A stretch of 33,690 bases of DNA from Phycisphaerae bacterium. Its GTDB lineage: Bacteria > Planctomycetota > Phycisphaerae > UBA1845. Where the stretch lies: positions 1 to 33,690 of the forward strand of contig JAJDDQ010000028.1 in NCBI GenBank assembly GCA_029260215.1, in the 5' to 3' direction. This document shows, piece by piece, positions 26,195-33,464 of the stretch. How positions within the stretch are numbered: position 1 is the stretch's first letter; each line of letters starts with the position of its first letter. The notes under the pieces were generated by a model, which was given only the letters and a program-made list of their open reading frames with translations, was not told the origin of the DNA and did no database searches. The translations under genes and the position numbers were made by a program.

Positions 26195-26881
26195 ATGTCG
26201 ATCGAACCTACTGTATTTGTCGTCGAAGACAACCCGAGTGTGCGGGAGTACATTCGGAGTCTGGTCGAGCGAGAGGGCTTTGCAGCCGAGACCTTCGCCA
26301 CGGCGGAGGACTTTTTGAAAGCCTGCGATCCGTGCAGACCGGGCTGCATCGTTCTCGATCTGCGGATGCCGGGTATCAGCGGCGAAGAGTTGCAGCTACT
26401 GCTCAAGCAACGCGGTTGCACGATTCCCGTCATCATTGTCACAGGCCACGCCGATGTATCCTCGGCTGTGCGTACCTTTCGAGCGGGCGCGCTGGACCTT
26501 CTCGAAAAACCGTTTCGCGGGCAGACCTTGCTTGCGAGCGTTCGCAAAGCCATCGAACTCGATTCGAAATATCGACAGTTTCAGGAAGATCGGGAGGCGT
26601 TTGCATTCAGAGCCGAAACGCTGACCCCGCGCGAGACGGAAGTTCTCGAGCGAATCGTGACGGGCATGCCCAACAGGGAAATCGCCCACCAATTCAATAT
26701 CAGCGTGAAAACCGTCGAAATACACCGCTCGCGCGTGATGAAAAAGATGGGCACGAGATCAGCCGTCGATCTGACACGCCTTTATTACACTACCAGGAGT
26801 CCGCTCGGCTTGCCGAATTCGGGCGATATTGAAGAACCATTGCACGGACGCTCCAGTCTCGACGACGAATCGCTCGCTTGA
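26195..26881 (+). CDS. FixJ/NarL-type response regulator (receiver plus LuxR-type HTH)
   Basis: The product has 228 residues. The ATG at 26195 gives MSIEPTVFVVEDNPSVREY, the normal start of a receiver domain; the upstream in-frame ATG at 26141 adds an unlikely tail. The receiver has the acidic pair in VVEDN, the phospho-acceptor Asp55 in CIVLDLRMPG, the Thr in IIVTGHADV and the Lys in LLEKPF, all typical and intact. The C-terminal HTH (LTPRETEVLERIVTGMPNRE, then KTVEIHRSRVMKKM) is of LuxR/FixJ kind. It should be a DNA-binding transcription factor activated by phosphorylation. No histidine kinase gene is in the window. It follows the export cluster by 223 bases on the same strand and is convergent with the DUF819 gene. 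Control of the cluster is plausible but unproven. Confidence 0.92.
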   Translation: MSIEPTVFVVEDNPSVREYIRSLVEREGFAAETFATAEDFLKACDPCRPGCIVLDLRMPGISGEELQLLLKQRGCTIPVIIVTGHADVSSAVRTFRAGALDLLEKPFRGQTLLASVRKAIELDSKYRQFQEDREAFAFRAETLTPRETEVLERIVTGMPNREIAHQFNISVKTVEIHRSRVMKKMGTRSAVDLTRLYYTTRSPLGLPNSGDIEEPLHGRSSLDDESLA

Positions 26882-26903
26882 AACAGCCCGGCGCGCGAGC
26901 AGC

Positions 26904-28112
26904 CTACGGAGCGCCGGCAACCCATTTCAGCAGGTTCATGCACACCAGACCCGCATAGGTTCCAAGCACATAACCCGCCACGGCGAGCAACGCGCCCACC
27001 GGGGCGAGCGACGGATGAAACGCCGAGGCGACGACCGGTGCGCTGGCTGCTCCGCCGATGTTGGCTTGCGAACCGACTGCGACAAAGAAAATCGGTGCTT
27101 TGATTATCCAGGCGACGACGAGAAGTGTCGTGATGTGGCACGCCATCCAGATGAACCCCGTCACGATCAACCAAGGCGCTTCCGTAATCGTCCGAAAGTT
27201 CGCCCCGGCTCCGATGCAGGCCACCAAAAGGTAGATCATCACCGAACCGATTTTCGACGCACCCGCCCCTTCGAGATTTCGGGCACGTGTGAAGGACAGC
27301 AGGACGCCAACACCGGAGACCAGGACGTACTTCCATGTCGTACCCGTGATCGATGATCCGATCTCCGGCAACATGTTGCCGACTTCGTGGCAGGCCCATC
27401 CGCCGAGAAACCCCAAAGCAAGGATCATCATGATGTCGGCCATCGTCGGAACGCGCGTGACCTTCTCCTGGAACGCCGTCATGCGCTCCTCAAGGTCGCG
27501 AATCGCGCTCGCGTCCGCCCCCGTCCAGCGGTCGATGCGGTTCTGAAATGCCGCCATATACAGCAGAGCGCCCATCCATAGATTTCCGACCATCACATCC
27601 GGAATGACCATCTGCGCTATCATTTCCTCGGACGCACCCGCGATGTCGCCCATCGCCTGGAAATTGGCACCGCCGCCAATCCAACTGCCGCACAGGGCTG
27701 CCATCCCTTTCCACGTGTCCTCGGGGAGATACGAACCCATGATCGCGAGCGCGAGCGGCCCGCCGATCACCACACCCGTCGTACCCGCAAGCAGCATGAT
27801 GATGGCCTTCGAGCCTAAACGGGCGATTCCGGGTAAATCGAGCGAGAGAATCAACAGCAGGAGTGACGCCGGAAGTACGTATTGGCGCACGAACGTGTAC
27901 AGCACGGACTTGTCCGGAATAATCTCCAGCGTCGTCAGCGTTGTTGGAATGAAATAACAAAACACCAGCGCCGGCACGACTTTGAACAACCGTCCGAACA
28001 CCGGGTGACCAGCTGTCCAGAAAATCGCAGCCAACACCGACAATAGAATCGCGAGCAGACCGGCGGGGTCCGTAATGATCGCAGCCGCTTCTTGTGCAAC
28101 ACCCTCATGCAT
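26904..28112 (-). CDS. DUF819 family integral membrane protein
   Basis: The product has 402 residues and about ten to eleven predicted membrane helices spread over the whole chain. Family marks include GSWIGGGANFQAM in the middle and a C-terminal GSQANIGGAASAPVVASAFH segment, followed by APVGALLAVAGYVLGTYAG, which is characteristic of DUF819 (YjcL-like). The two internal Gly-Gly-Ala/Ser-Ala-Asn motifs sit in the two halves, as expected for an inverted-repeat transporter fold. The family is thought to be transporter-like, but the substrate is unknown. The start at 28112 has only a weak GGGA ribosome-binding site close to the ATG. The gene ends 22 bases from the convergent response regulator. 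Confidence 0.9.
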   Translation of the reverse strand: MHEGVAQEAAAIITDPAGLLAILLSVLAAIFWTAGHPVFGRLFKVVPALVFCYFIPTTLTTLEIIPDKSVLYTFVRQYVLPASLLLLILSLDLPGIARLGSKAIIMLLAGTTGVVIGGPLALAIMGSYLPEDTWKGMAALCGSWIGGGANFQAMGDIAGASEEMIAQMVIPDVMVGNLWMGALLYMAAFQNRIDRWTGADASAIRDLEERMTAFQEKVTRVPTMADIMMILALGFLGGWACHEVGNMLPEIGSSITGTTWKYVLVSGVGVLLSFTRARNLEGAGASKIGSVMIYLLVACIGAGANFRTITEAPWLIVTGFIWMACHITTLLVVAWIIKAPIFFVAVGSQANIGGAASAPVVASAFHPSLAPVGALLAVAGYVLGTYAGLVCMNLLKWVAGAP

Positions 28113-28373
28113 TCCCGCGTCTTAAGGGAATGGGCTGAATTCGTCCAGCATGCGAACGGAGCGGACGGCGTCCGAAGTCATTACAAGACAGGCAGGCAAG
28201 TCTGTCAGCGGGGGCATGACACTTTTGGCGGGGCGATCGCAGCCTATCAGAATCGCGACAGTAATGGAGCGGCCAAGCTGCGAATATGTTACAGGCTTCT
28301 TCGCCCCCACCAGCTGATCCGATACGAGATTTCTGGTTCCGTCAATACCGTCACGCACCCGGTGCTCGGCTCG

Positions 28374-28466
28374 CTACAAGCCGGTATTGAAATTGAACAG
28401 GATGAATAACCAGAACAGTATGCCGACCAGAATACGTGTCATTAGGAAGCTCCGTGAAACAGACAT
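28374..28466 (-). CDS. Possible 30-residue single-span membrane peptide, abutting the STAS gene
   Basis: The frame runs from an ATG at 28466-28464 to a TAG at 28376-28374. The ATG follows immediately after the TAG of the STAS gene with no gap, so translation could be coupled. The peptide has a short basic N-terminus (MSVSRSFLMTR) and one very hydrophobic stretch (ILVGILFWLFILFNF), ending in NTGL. This is the layout of small membrane proteins, but at this length the frame could be open by chance. The remaining 260 bases up to the DUF819 start (28113-28373) show no other gene. Confidence 0.35.
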   Translation of the reverse strand: MSVSRSFLMTRILVGILFWLFILFNFNTGL

Positions 28467-28805
28467 CTAATCGCGTAGCGCCGCGACGGCGGCGGTTTCG
28501 TCTTCGTAAATCTCCAACCACGTATCGAGCCGTGTCACATTGAACACCTGCCGAACGAAAGGCGACGGATTGACGATGACCACGTGCGAGCCGCTCAGCC
28601 GGGATCGCGTAATCAGCGCGATCAACTCGCCCAGTCCGGCGGAGTTGATTTGCTTCAAACCGGACAAATCGACGATTAGCCCGGCGTTGGCTTGATCGAC
28701 GATCGGCTGAAGCATCTCGGCAATCTGGGCGGCATCGTCAATCTCAAACTCGCCGGACAGTTTGGCCAACGTGTGCGACGGAGTTTCTTCGAGGTGAATA
28801 TTCAT
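28467..28805 (-). CDS. STAS domain anti-sigma factor antagonist
   Basis: The product has 112 residues and is a single STAS domain. The phosphorylatable Ser55 lies in LSGLKQINSAGLGELI, matching the D-[FL]-S-x(5)-[DN]-S-x-GLG pattern of SpoIIAA/RsbV-like proteins. Such proteins release sigma factors, or other partners, by binding anti-sigma kinases when unphosphorylated. No kinase or sigma gene is adjacent in the window. Its ATG overlaps the TGA of the upstream secreted-protein gene as ATGA (28805-28802), so the two are translationally coupled. The pairing with a secreted protein of unknown role is unusual. Confidence 0.92.
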   Translation of the reverse strand: MNIHLEETPSHTLAKLSGEFEIDDAAQIAEMLQPIVDQANAGLIVDLSGLKQINSAGLGELIALITRSRLSGSHVVIVNPSPFVRQVFNVTRLDTWLEIYEDETAAVAALRD

Positions 28806-29395
28806 TTTCGCAGGTTTTCCGTGGCGCGTTTACGCAGAGATTTTCGGACCAGTATGTAGTTTTGAGATTCGAAAAGCGTGACCTCGCCGGAAACCACGTA
28901 GATCGGGCGCGAATTCGACGCTTTGGTCTCCATGACCATCCGCTCAAGCTGTTGGTTGGGCAGGATGCGCATGGGTTTCGGCATGGTGTCCGCATCGGGA
29001 TGCTCCGGGCGAAAAATCCACCACGGGCCGTCACGCTCGATGCGGCCTTCCCGGTTAATCAGGTATTCCCCTTCACGCAGCACGAGGGATTTGGAGTCAC
29101 CGCGACGGCTGGATGAATCGTTCTCCTTGCCGAAGTCGCGCGGTCCCACCGGCACACTCGGCGGTCGTTGGCCCTCGAACGCCCCCATGAGGTCTTCGGC
29201 GCTCGATGGGGGGACGACTCGGCCATCGCCGCCCAGCGCTGGAGCGGGCTTCGCATCGGTCTTTTTCGCGGACTGATCGGGCGAAACGGCAGGCGGCGGA
29301 TCGGCCTGTCCCGATGTTTGTTGCGCCTGGATTGTGCGAATCGCCGGCCAAACAAGGCAGGCGGTCGCCGTGATGATGACAGCGGTGCGATTCAT
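28802..29395 (-). CDS. Secreted protein of unknown function
   Basis: The product has 197 residues. The ATG at 29395 is chosen over an in-frame start at 29425 because AGGGAGG lies about 7 bases upstream and the product then has a signal peptide (MNRTAVIITATACLVWPAIR, cleavage near TIQA). A Pro/Ala/Lys-rich linker follows (about 26-95). The C-terminal part looks folded: LVLREGEYLINREGRIERDG, then WWIFRPEHPD, MRILPNQQLERMVM, YVVSGEVTLFESQNYILVRK. This beta-rich end is plausibly an OB-like or similar small domain. I do not recognise a named family. The stop overlaps the STAS start by four bases. Role unknown. Confidence 0.75.
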   Translation of the reverse strand: MNRTAVIITATACLVWPAIRTIQAQQTSGQADPPPAVSPDQSAKKTDAKPAPALGGDGRVVPPSSAEDLMGAFEGQRPPSVPVGPRDFGKENDSSSRRGDSKSLVLREGEYLINREGRIERDGPWWIFRPEHPDADTMPKPMRILPNQQLERMVMETKASNSRPIYVVSGEVTLFESQNYILVRKSLRKRATENLRK

Positions 29396-29411
29396 GGTCG
29401 TCCTCCCTGTC

Positions 29412-29436
29412 GACCGGGTACGCAATCGACCCGGTC
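29412..29436. repeat. Perfect 8-bp inverted repeat just upstream of the secreted-protein ribosome-binding site
   Basis: GACCGGGT (29412-29419) and ACCCGGTC (29429-29436) pair perfectly around a 9-base loop. On the minus strand the hairpin lies between the end of hflC (29521) and the ribosome-binding site of the gene starting at 29395. There is no U-tract after it on that strand; the next bases are the AGGGAGG. It could be a leader structure affecting translation, an operator, or a processing site. It is not a classical terminator. Confidence 0.5.
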
Positions 29437-29520
29437 AGCCTGAACCCTTCGATACTGGTTCATCGGCCGGGAGGATAGCCGTTATTGAGCATTCCGTCAC
29501 GAGCGGGGTTTCCGCCCACG

Positions 29521-30465
29521 CTACTTGATGTCGTCTCCACGCAGCAGGCTCAGGAATTCGTTGTCCGTCGAGAGTATCAGCCTCGTGCCGGAATTGAACG
29601 TCTGTTTGTAAGCTTCGAGTTGTCGCAGGAACTCGTAGAACTCCAGATCGCGGCCAATCGCTTCGGCGTAGATGGTGATGACTTCCGCGTCGGCATGCCC
29701 CCGGATTTCGGCTGACTTCTGCTGCATTTCGCCTTCGATTTCGTCGAGTTTCTTGCGCATCGTGCCGAGAATGCGGTTGCGTTCCTCCTTCGCTTCCGAC
29801 TCGAAAAGCTGGGCGATTCGCGTGCGTTCGGATGTCATCCGCTTGTAGACCTGTTGGCGGACTGTTTCGACGTAGTTGACGCGCTTGATGTGGATGTCGG
29901 TAACGTCCAGGCCGTACGTCTTCGCGAGGTTGTTGGCATTGACGGCCGCGAGCATTTCGGCCTCCATCTTCTGCCTCCCCGCGGTGACCTGATCCTGTCT
30001 TCGTTCCCCAACATCCCCTTCATAGGCATTGAGGGCGTAGTAAAGCTCGTCGTTTGTGCTGCGAACCGCTTCGATGAGGTTGTAGCGGGCGACCACATCG
30101 CGTGAAGCTGAATCGATGAGGTCGTCCAGAATCTTGTGCCCGTCCCGCGTGGTGCGCAGCGCCTTGAAATACTGCATGGGGTCAACAATGTGCCACCGCG
30201 CCCAGACATCGATAAAGATGCGTTTCTTGTCCTTTGTGGGCATGTTTTCCGCCGCACCGTCCCACGGGAGCAGACGTTTTTCCAGCGAATTTACTTTCTG
30301 AATGAACGGGATGCGGAAGTGCAGTCCCGGGTCGCGCACAGCCGCGACGGGGTCGCCGAACTGCGTGATGATGACCTGCTCGCTCTCGTTGACCGTGTAG
30401 GCCGACGCGCTGATCAGGATGAACAGGCCGAACGCGGCGAAAAGGATGATGCCGATGCGATTCAT
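29521..30465 (-). CDS. hflC: HflC, prohibitin-family membrane protein
   Basis: The product has 314 residues. An N-terminal membrane anchor (IGIILFAAFGLFILISASAY) is followed by an SPFH/Band 7 domain (VNESEQVIITQFGDPV, PGLHFRIPFIQKVNSLEKRL), then a helical region (ARYNLIEAVRSTN, GLDVTDIHIKRVNY) and an Arg/Glu-rich coiled coil ending in FLSLLRGDD. It forms, with HflK, a ring-like complex that modulates the FtsH protease in the inner membrane. GGAGGG precedes the ATG. The ATG overlaps the hflK stop by four bases, so the two are translated together. Normal length for the family; nothing odd seen. Confidence 0.95.
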   Translation of the reverse strand: MNRIGIILFAAFGLFILISASAYTVNESEQVIITQFGDPVAAVRDPGLHFRIPFIQKVNSLEKRLLPWDGAAENMPTKDKKRIFIDVWARWHIVDPMQYFKALRTTRDGHKILDDLIDSASRDVVARYNLIEAVRSTNDELYYALNAYEGDVGERRQDQVTAGRQKMEAEMLAAVNANNLAKTYGLDVTDIHIKRVNYVETVRQQVYKRMTSERTRIAQLFESEAKEERNRILGTMRKKLDEIEGEMQQKSAEIRGHADAEVITIYAEAIGRDLEFYEFLRQLEAYKQTFNSGTRLILSTDNEFLSLLRGDDIK

Positions 30466-31499
30466 CGTTGCCCTCCATTGGTCAGAGTGCTCGCACTCCT
30501 GCCGTTAAGATCGAGGAGCGGCAACACGCCGCCGACGGATTGGTCGATGATGGTGAGGTCGCCGACCTCAGACAACACCTGTTCGATCGTTTCGAGATAA
30601 AGACGGCGACGCGTTACTTCGGGGGCTTTGCGGTATTCCGCCAGTTGCGTCAGAAACGCATTGGCCTTTCCGGTCGCCTCGCGGACGACGCGCTCCCGGT
30701 AGCCCTCTGCTTCGGAGATTTTTTGATCGCGCGTTCCACGTGCCTCGGGGAGTTTGCTGTTGCTTTCGCCGCGTGCATCGTTGAGGACGCGGTCCTTGGC
30801 TTGTTTCGCGCGGTTCACTGCGTCGAAGGAGTCCTTCACCGGGTCCGGCGGGGACACGGTTTGGAGACGCACGGTGACGATGGTAATGCCGCAGTCAATC
30901 GTGTCGAGATAGCCTTGAATTTCGTGTTCGGCGTCGTTGGCGATGCGGTCTCGTCCGGTGGTCAGCACTTCGTCCACGCTGACATCACCAACCAGCCGCC
31001 GCATGACGGCCTCGGATACATCGATAATCGTGTCTTCAACCGCGACGCGCTGGTTGCGGTGGCCCCCCAGCGTAAACAAATACTTGCCCGCGTCCGAAAT
31101 CTTGTATTGAACAATCCACTCGACATGGGCCAGGTTGAGATCGCCCGTGAGCATGCGGGCGACATCGTCAGCCGATTCGCCACGCGGCATATAGCGCGTA
31201 TCCCGACCCGCTTCGAGCGTCTTGAACCCGAATTCCAGCGATTGAACCCGCGTAACAGGCACCTGCAAGACGGTTTCAATAGGCCAGGGAAGCTTGAAAT
31301 GCAGGCCCGAATCGGTGAGGCCCACCCGCTTGCCGAAACGCAGAACCACACCCTGCTCGTCCGCCTCGACCTTGTAAAACATCGTTTCCAGGGCGTACAG
31401 CCCGAAAGCGACGCCCGCGACCAGTGTAATAACCCGCCGGTATCGGCGCAGATTGTACTTCAACTCGTTGATGGCCTGTCCCAGATCCTGTTGCGTCAT
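30462..31499 (-). CDS. hflK: HflK, prohibitin-family membrane protein
   Basis: The product has 345 residues. A membrane helix (about 19-38: ITLVAGVAFGLYALETMF) follows a short cytoplasmic start; the long Gly/Pro-rich N-terminus known from the E. coli protein is missing, as in many relatives. The SPFH domain contains ADEQGVVLRFGKRVGLTDSG and LHFKLPWPIETV. The middle region (MLTGDLNLAHVEWIVQYKIS, then VLTTGRDRIANDAEHEIQGY) is typical of HflK. The C-terminal coiled coil is Ala/Glu/Arg-rich. AGGAG stands 6 bases before the ATG. It is the first gene of the hflK-hflC pair; neither ftsH nor hflX is in the window. The stretch 31500-31764 before it shows no other gene and should hold divergent promoters, none of which I could pin down. 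Confidence 0.95.
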   Translation of the reverse strand: MTQQDLGQAINELKYNLRRYRRVITLVAGVAFGLYALETMFYKVEADEQGVVLRFGKRVGLTDSGLHFKLPWPIETVLQVPVTRVQSLEFGFKTLEAGRDTRYMPRGESADDVARMLTGDLNLAHVEWIVQYKISDAGKYLFTLGGHRNQRVAVEDTIIDVSEAVMRRLVGDVSVDEVLTTGRDRIANDAEHEIQGYLDTIDCGITIVTVRLQTVSPPDPVKDSFDAVNRAKQAKDRVLNDARGESNSKLPEARGTRDQKISEAEGYRERVVREATGKANAFLTQLAEYRKAPEVTRRRLYLETIEQVLSEVGDLTIIDQSVGGVLPLLDLNGRSASTLTNGGQR

Positions 31500-31764
31500 G
31501 CTCTTCTCCTGTCGGTATCGTGCGAGAGTTGCGACACGGTTGCTTCACGGGACGGTAACAAGTCGGCGCGGGTTGGCAAGCATTGCACCGTAGTATCGCA
31601 CGCTTCGGCTGTCGAACGCATTCGGAAGCGTCCCCGTAACGTCAATCTACTTCACCGATCCCATTCAGGCCGTTATAAACGCCCGCGTGCTTTCGAATCA
31701 CGTTTCACAGCCATCGGCTGCAAGTGAGTCGCGGGCGATGTGCTGTGATGGATTGGGATGTCCA

Positions 31765-32037
31765 ATGGAACCGCTCGCGATTCAACGTATGGTATTGCCC
31801 GATCTGAACGTCATGCGCTTCGAGTCAAAGCGGATTCTCAACCCCGGCAAGCCAAAAGCGTTTTACACCGCCGAGGACGCGTACGGGGATCCGTGGGGGG
31901 AGAAGTTCTTCGATATCGAGGGCGTGAGCGGCCTGATCGTGGTCAACACTTTCTGCGACGTTCAAAAAGCGGATTCGATCTCGTGGGAGAAGCTGTCGCC
32001 TGATGTGGAATCAGCCATGCGTGAACTCTGGGGGTAG
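31765..32037 (+). CDS. Stand-alone Nfu/NifU N-terminal domain protein
   Basis: The product has about 90 residues. The ATG at 31765 aligns with the usual start of the Nfu N-terminal (scaffold, PF08712-like) domain; ATG 31738 is a possible alternative adding nine residues. Family-like features: LPDLNVMRFESKRIL, AEDAYGDPWGEKFFDIEGVS, GLIVVNTFCDVQKADSISWE, LSPDVESAMRELW. In complete Nfu proteins this domain precedes a CxxC iron-sulfur scaffold domain. Here the C-terminal domain is absent and a single Cys remains, so it cannot by itself carry the normal cluster site. Role unknown, perhaps protein interaction in Fe-S assembly. It precedes the serine-protease gene by 64 bases on the same strand. Confidence 0.75.
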   Translation: MEPLAIQRMVLPDLNVMRFESKRILNPGKPKAFYTAEDAYGDPWGEKFFDIEGVSGLIVVNTFCDVQKADSISWEKLSPDVESAMRELWG

Positions 32038-32101
32038 TCGGCGAGTGTTCGGACCGCCGAATAGACATGCGTCCCGCCGTTGCAGTGGAAGACGCCTGCG
32101 G

Positions 32102-33124
32102 ATGGCCTCATACTCTCTCGCCGTTGTAACGCTCGCAGCCGCCACGGGTTGCACGTTCGTCCCCGACCTTCCGATACCCAGCAACTGCGACGCCCCCACA
32201 AGGCTGTTCGTCGCAGCCGATATCCTGGCTGACGTCGAGCATCCCTGTTTTGAATGGCTGGATACGACGCATGGTCGGTTGGCCGACGCTCCCAACGGCA
32301 GCGCCGTTGTTTGGACCGTCCGCACATCGTCCCGCGCTGCCCTCGTCGTCTCCGCATTGCATACCGTTCGGCAGGGGCTTCTCGCCCCGGCGGATTCGGA
32401 AGTCGAAGAACGCTTGGTTGATCCGTCGGTCGAAATCGCGTTTGGGACGATTCAGGTATTCGATCCGGGCGGTGTCGAGCTGGCTGAAACACATTCGCCG
32501 ACATTTCTGCTCTATCACCCTGCGGCGTCCGGACAGGATCACGCGGAAGCGTTTCAGAATCTCAGGCCGCGAAACGATTTCTTCCTGACCGTGGCCGACG
32601 ATCAAATGCTGGACCGGGCGTCGCCGGAGTCAGCTGGCGCGCTGCGGGCCGCGTCGCCCGGTCTGTATGATCCGCGAATGATCGCCGATTCTCCTATGCC
32701 GATCGCGAGCGTCGTGCCGGGAGAACTGGTGTTGTTAGAGGGCTTTCCTTCATCACTTGCCGTCGGGCTGACGCGCACGCCGAGATTGGGCGCAAGTGTA
32801 GGCCGAGCCTTGTCGGATGCCGAAGCCGAAGAAATCGTGAGTATGTTACGCGAAGCCGGCGACGAGGAAGGCGAAATCGCCTACGACGCCGACGCCGAAA
32901 TGATCATAGAGGGAGAGGCCTCACCGGGCATGAGCGGCGGCGGGGTGTTCAATCGCGACGGCAGGCTCGTGGGCATTATTGTGCGTGTCACTGAGGCACA
33001 CAGCTTGCCGATCCACACACGGGCCGTCCGCCTGACCTACATCAAACGGCGAATCGAGGACGCATTGGATGCGTTGCCGGACCGCGAACAAGCGGCGGTA
33101 TCCGCATTCCTCGCGGGAATGTAG
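32102..33124 (+). CDS. Trypsin-like serine protease, predicted lipoprotein
   Basis: The product has 340 residues. The ATG at 32102, with GGAAG about 10 bases upstream, gives a signal ending in a lipobox-like AATG-C with Cys17 as lipid-attachment site. An earlier in-frame ATG would add an Arg-rich tail. The catalytic His is likely H87 in VVSALHTVRQG, the Asp is likely D159 in RNDFFLTVAD, and the nucleophile is Ser278 in SPGMSGGGVFNRDGRLVGII, matching GxSGG. The fold is that of chymotrypsin/HtrA proteases, with no PDZ domain seen. An acidic insert (about 230-270) lies before the Ser motif. The substrate is unknown. A weak hairpin and T run follow the stop. Confidence 0.82.
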   Translation: MASYSLAVVTLAAATGCTFVPDLPIPSNCDAPTRLFVAADILADVEHPCFEWLDTTHGRLADAPNGSAVVWTVRTSSRAALVVSALHTVRQGLLAPADSEVEERLVDPSVEIAFGTIQVFDPGGVELAETHSPTFLLYHPAASGQDHAEAFQNLRPRNDFFLTVADDQMLDRASPESAGALRAASPGLYDPRMIADSPMPIASVVPGELVLLEGFPSSLAVGLTRTPRLGASVGRALSDAEAEEIVSMLREAGDEEGEIAYDADAEMIIEGEASPGMSGGGVFNRDGRLVGIIVRVTEAHSLPIHTRAVRLTYIKRRIEDALDALPDREQAAVSAFLAGM

Positions 33125-33156
33125 CACTTCGGTCTTGTGTAGTGCGTGGCTTTTTT
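33124..33156 (+). terminator. Possible weak terminator after the serine protease gene
   Basis: GCACT (33124-33128) pairs with AGTGC (33141-33145) around a 12-base loop; a six-T run follows at 33151-33156 after a five-base spacer. The stem is short and the spacer long, so it is a low-confidence call. Confidence 0.3.
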
Positions 33157-33464
33157 CTGCTTCCGGCTTGTGCAAATGGCCTCACCCGCACTGTTTACCC
33201 CGTTTGCCTATTGCCCGCATTTTCCGCAATGCACTTTCCGTGCCGGACAGTCTGAATGACGCATTGAAAAACAATGGTGTCAGAATCTGTCACCCCTCTC
33301 ACGGCATTTAACGATTTTATTCTTGGCGCTTCTGACGCGATTGTGGTAGGGAATGTGCCCTGTCGGACATAGAAAGTCCGCAGTCAGCCGGGGAATGCGT
33401 CATGGACGATTGTGTCGGAACCAGAATTGGGAATTTGCGGTGCGGACGGTGTCGGCTGATCGAG
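33157..33464. other. Gene-free stretch with a near-perfect palindrome
   Basis: About 310 bases between the protease and the convergent dockerin-protein end show no plausible gene. The notable element is GGTGTCAGAATCTGTCACC at 33276-33294, a palindrome with arms of nine bases and only one T-T mismatch. It may belong to a small mobile-repeat or transposase-associated element, but no second copy was noticed in the window. Confidence 0.5.

Noticed and set aside
26888-26917. CCGGCGC / GCGCCGG hairpin between the convergent regulator and DUF819 genes
   Set aside because: The 16-base loop is long, it reaches into the DUF819 coding end, and no T run follows on either strand, so a terminator is not supported.
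28092-28409. 105-residue plus-strand frame between the DUF819 and STAS genes
   Set aside because: It overlaps the start of DUF819 on the opposite strand, has no ribosome-binding site and no recognisable domain.
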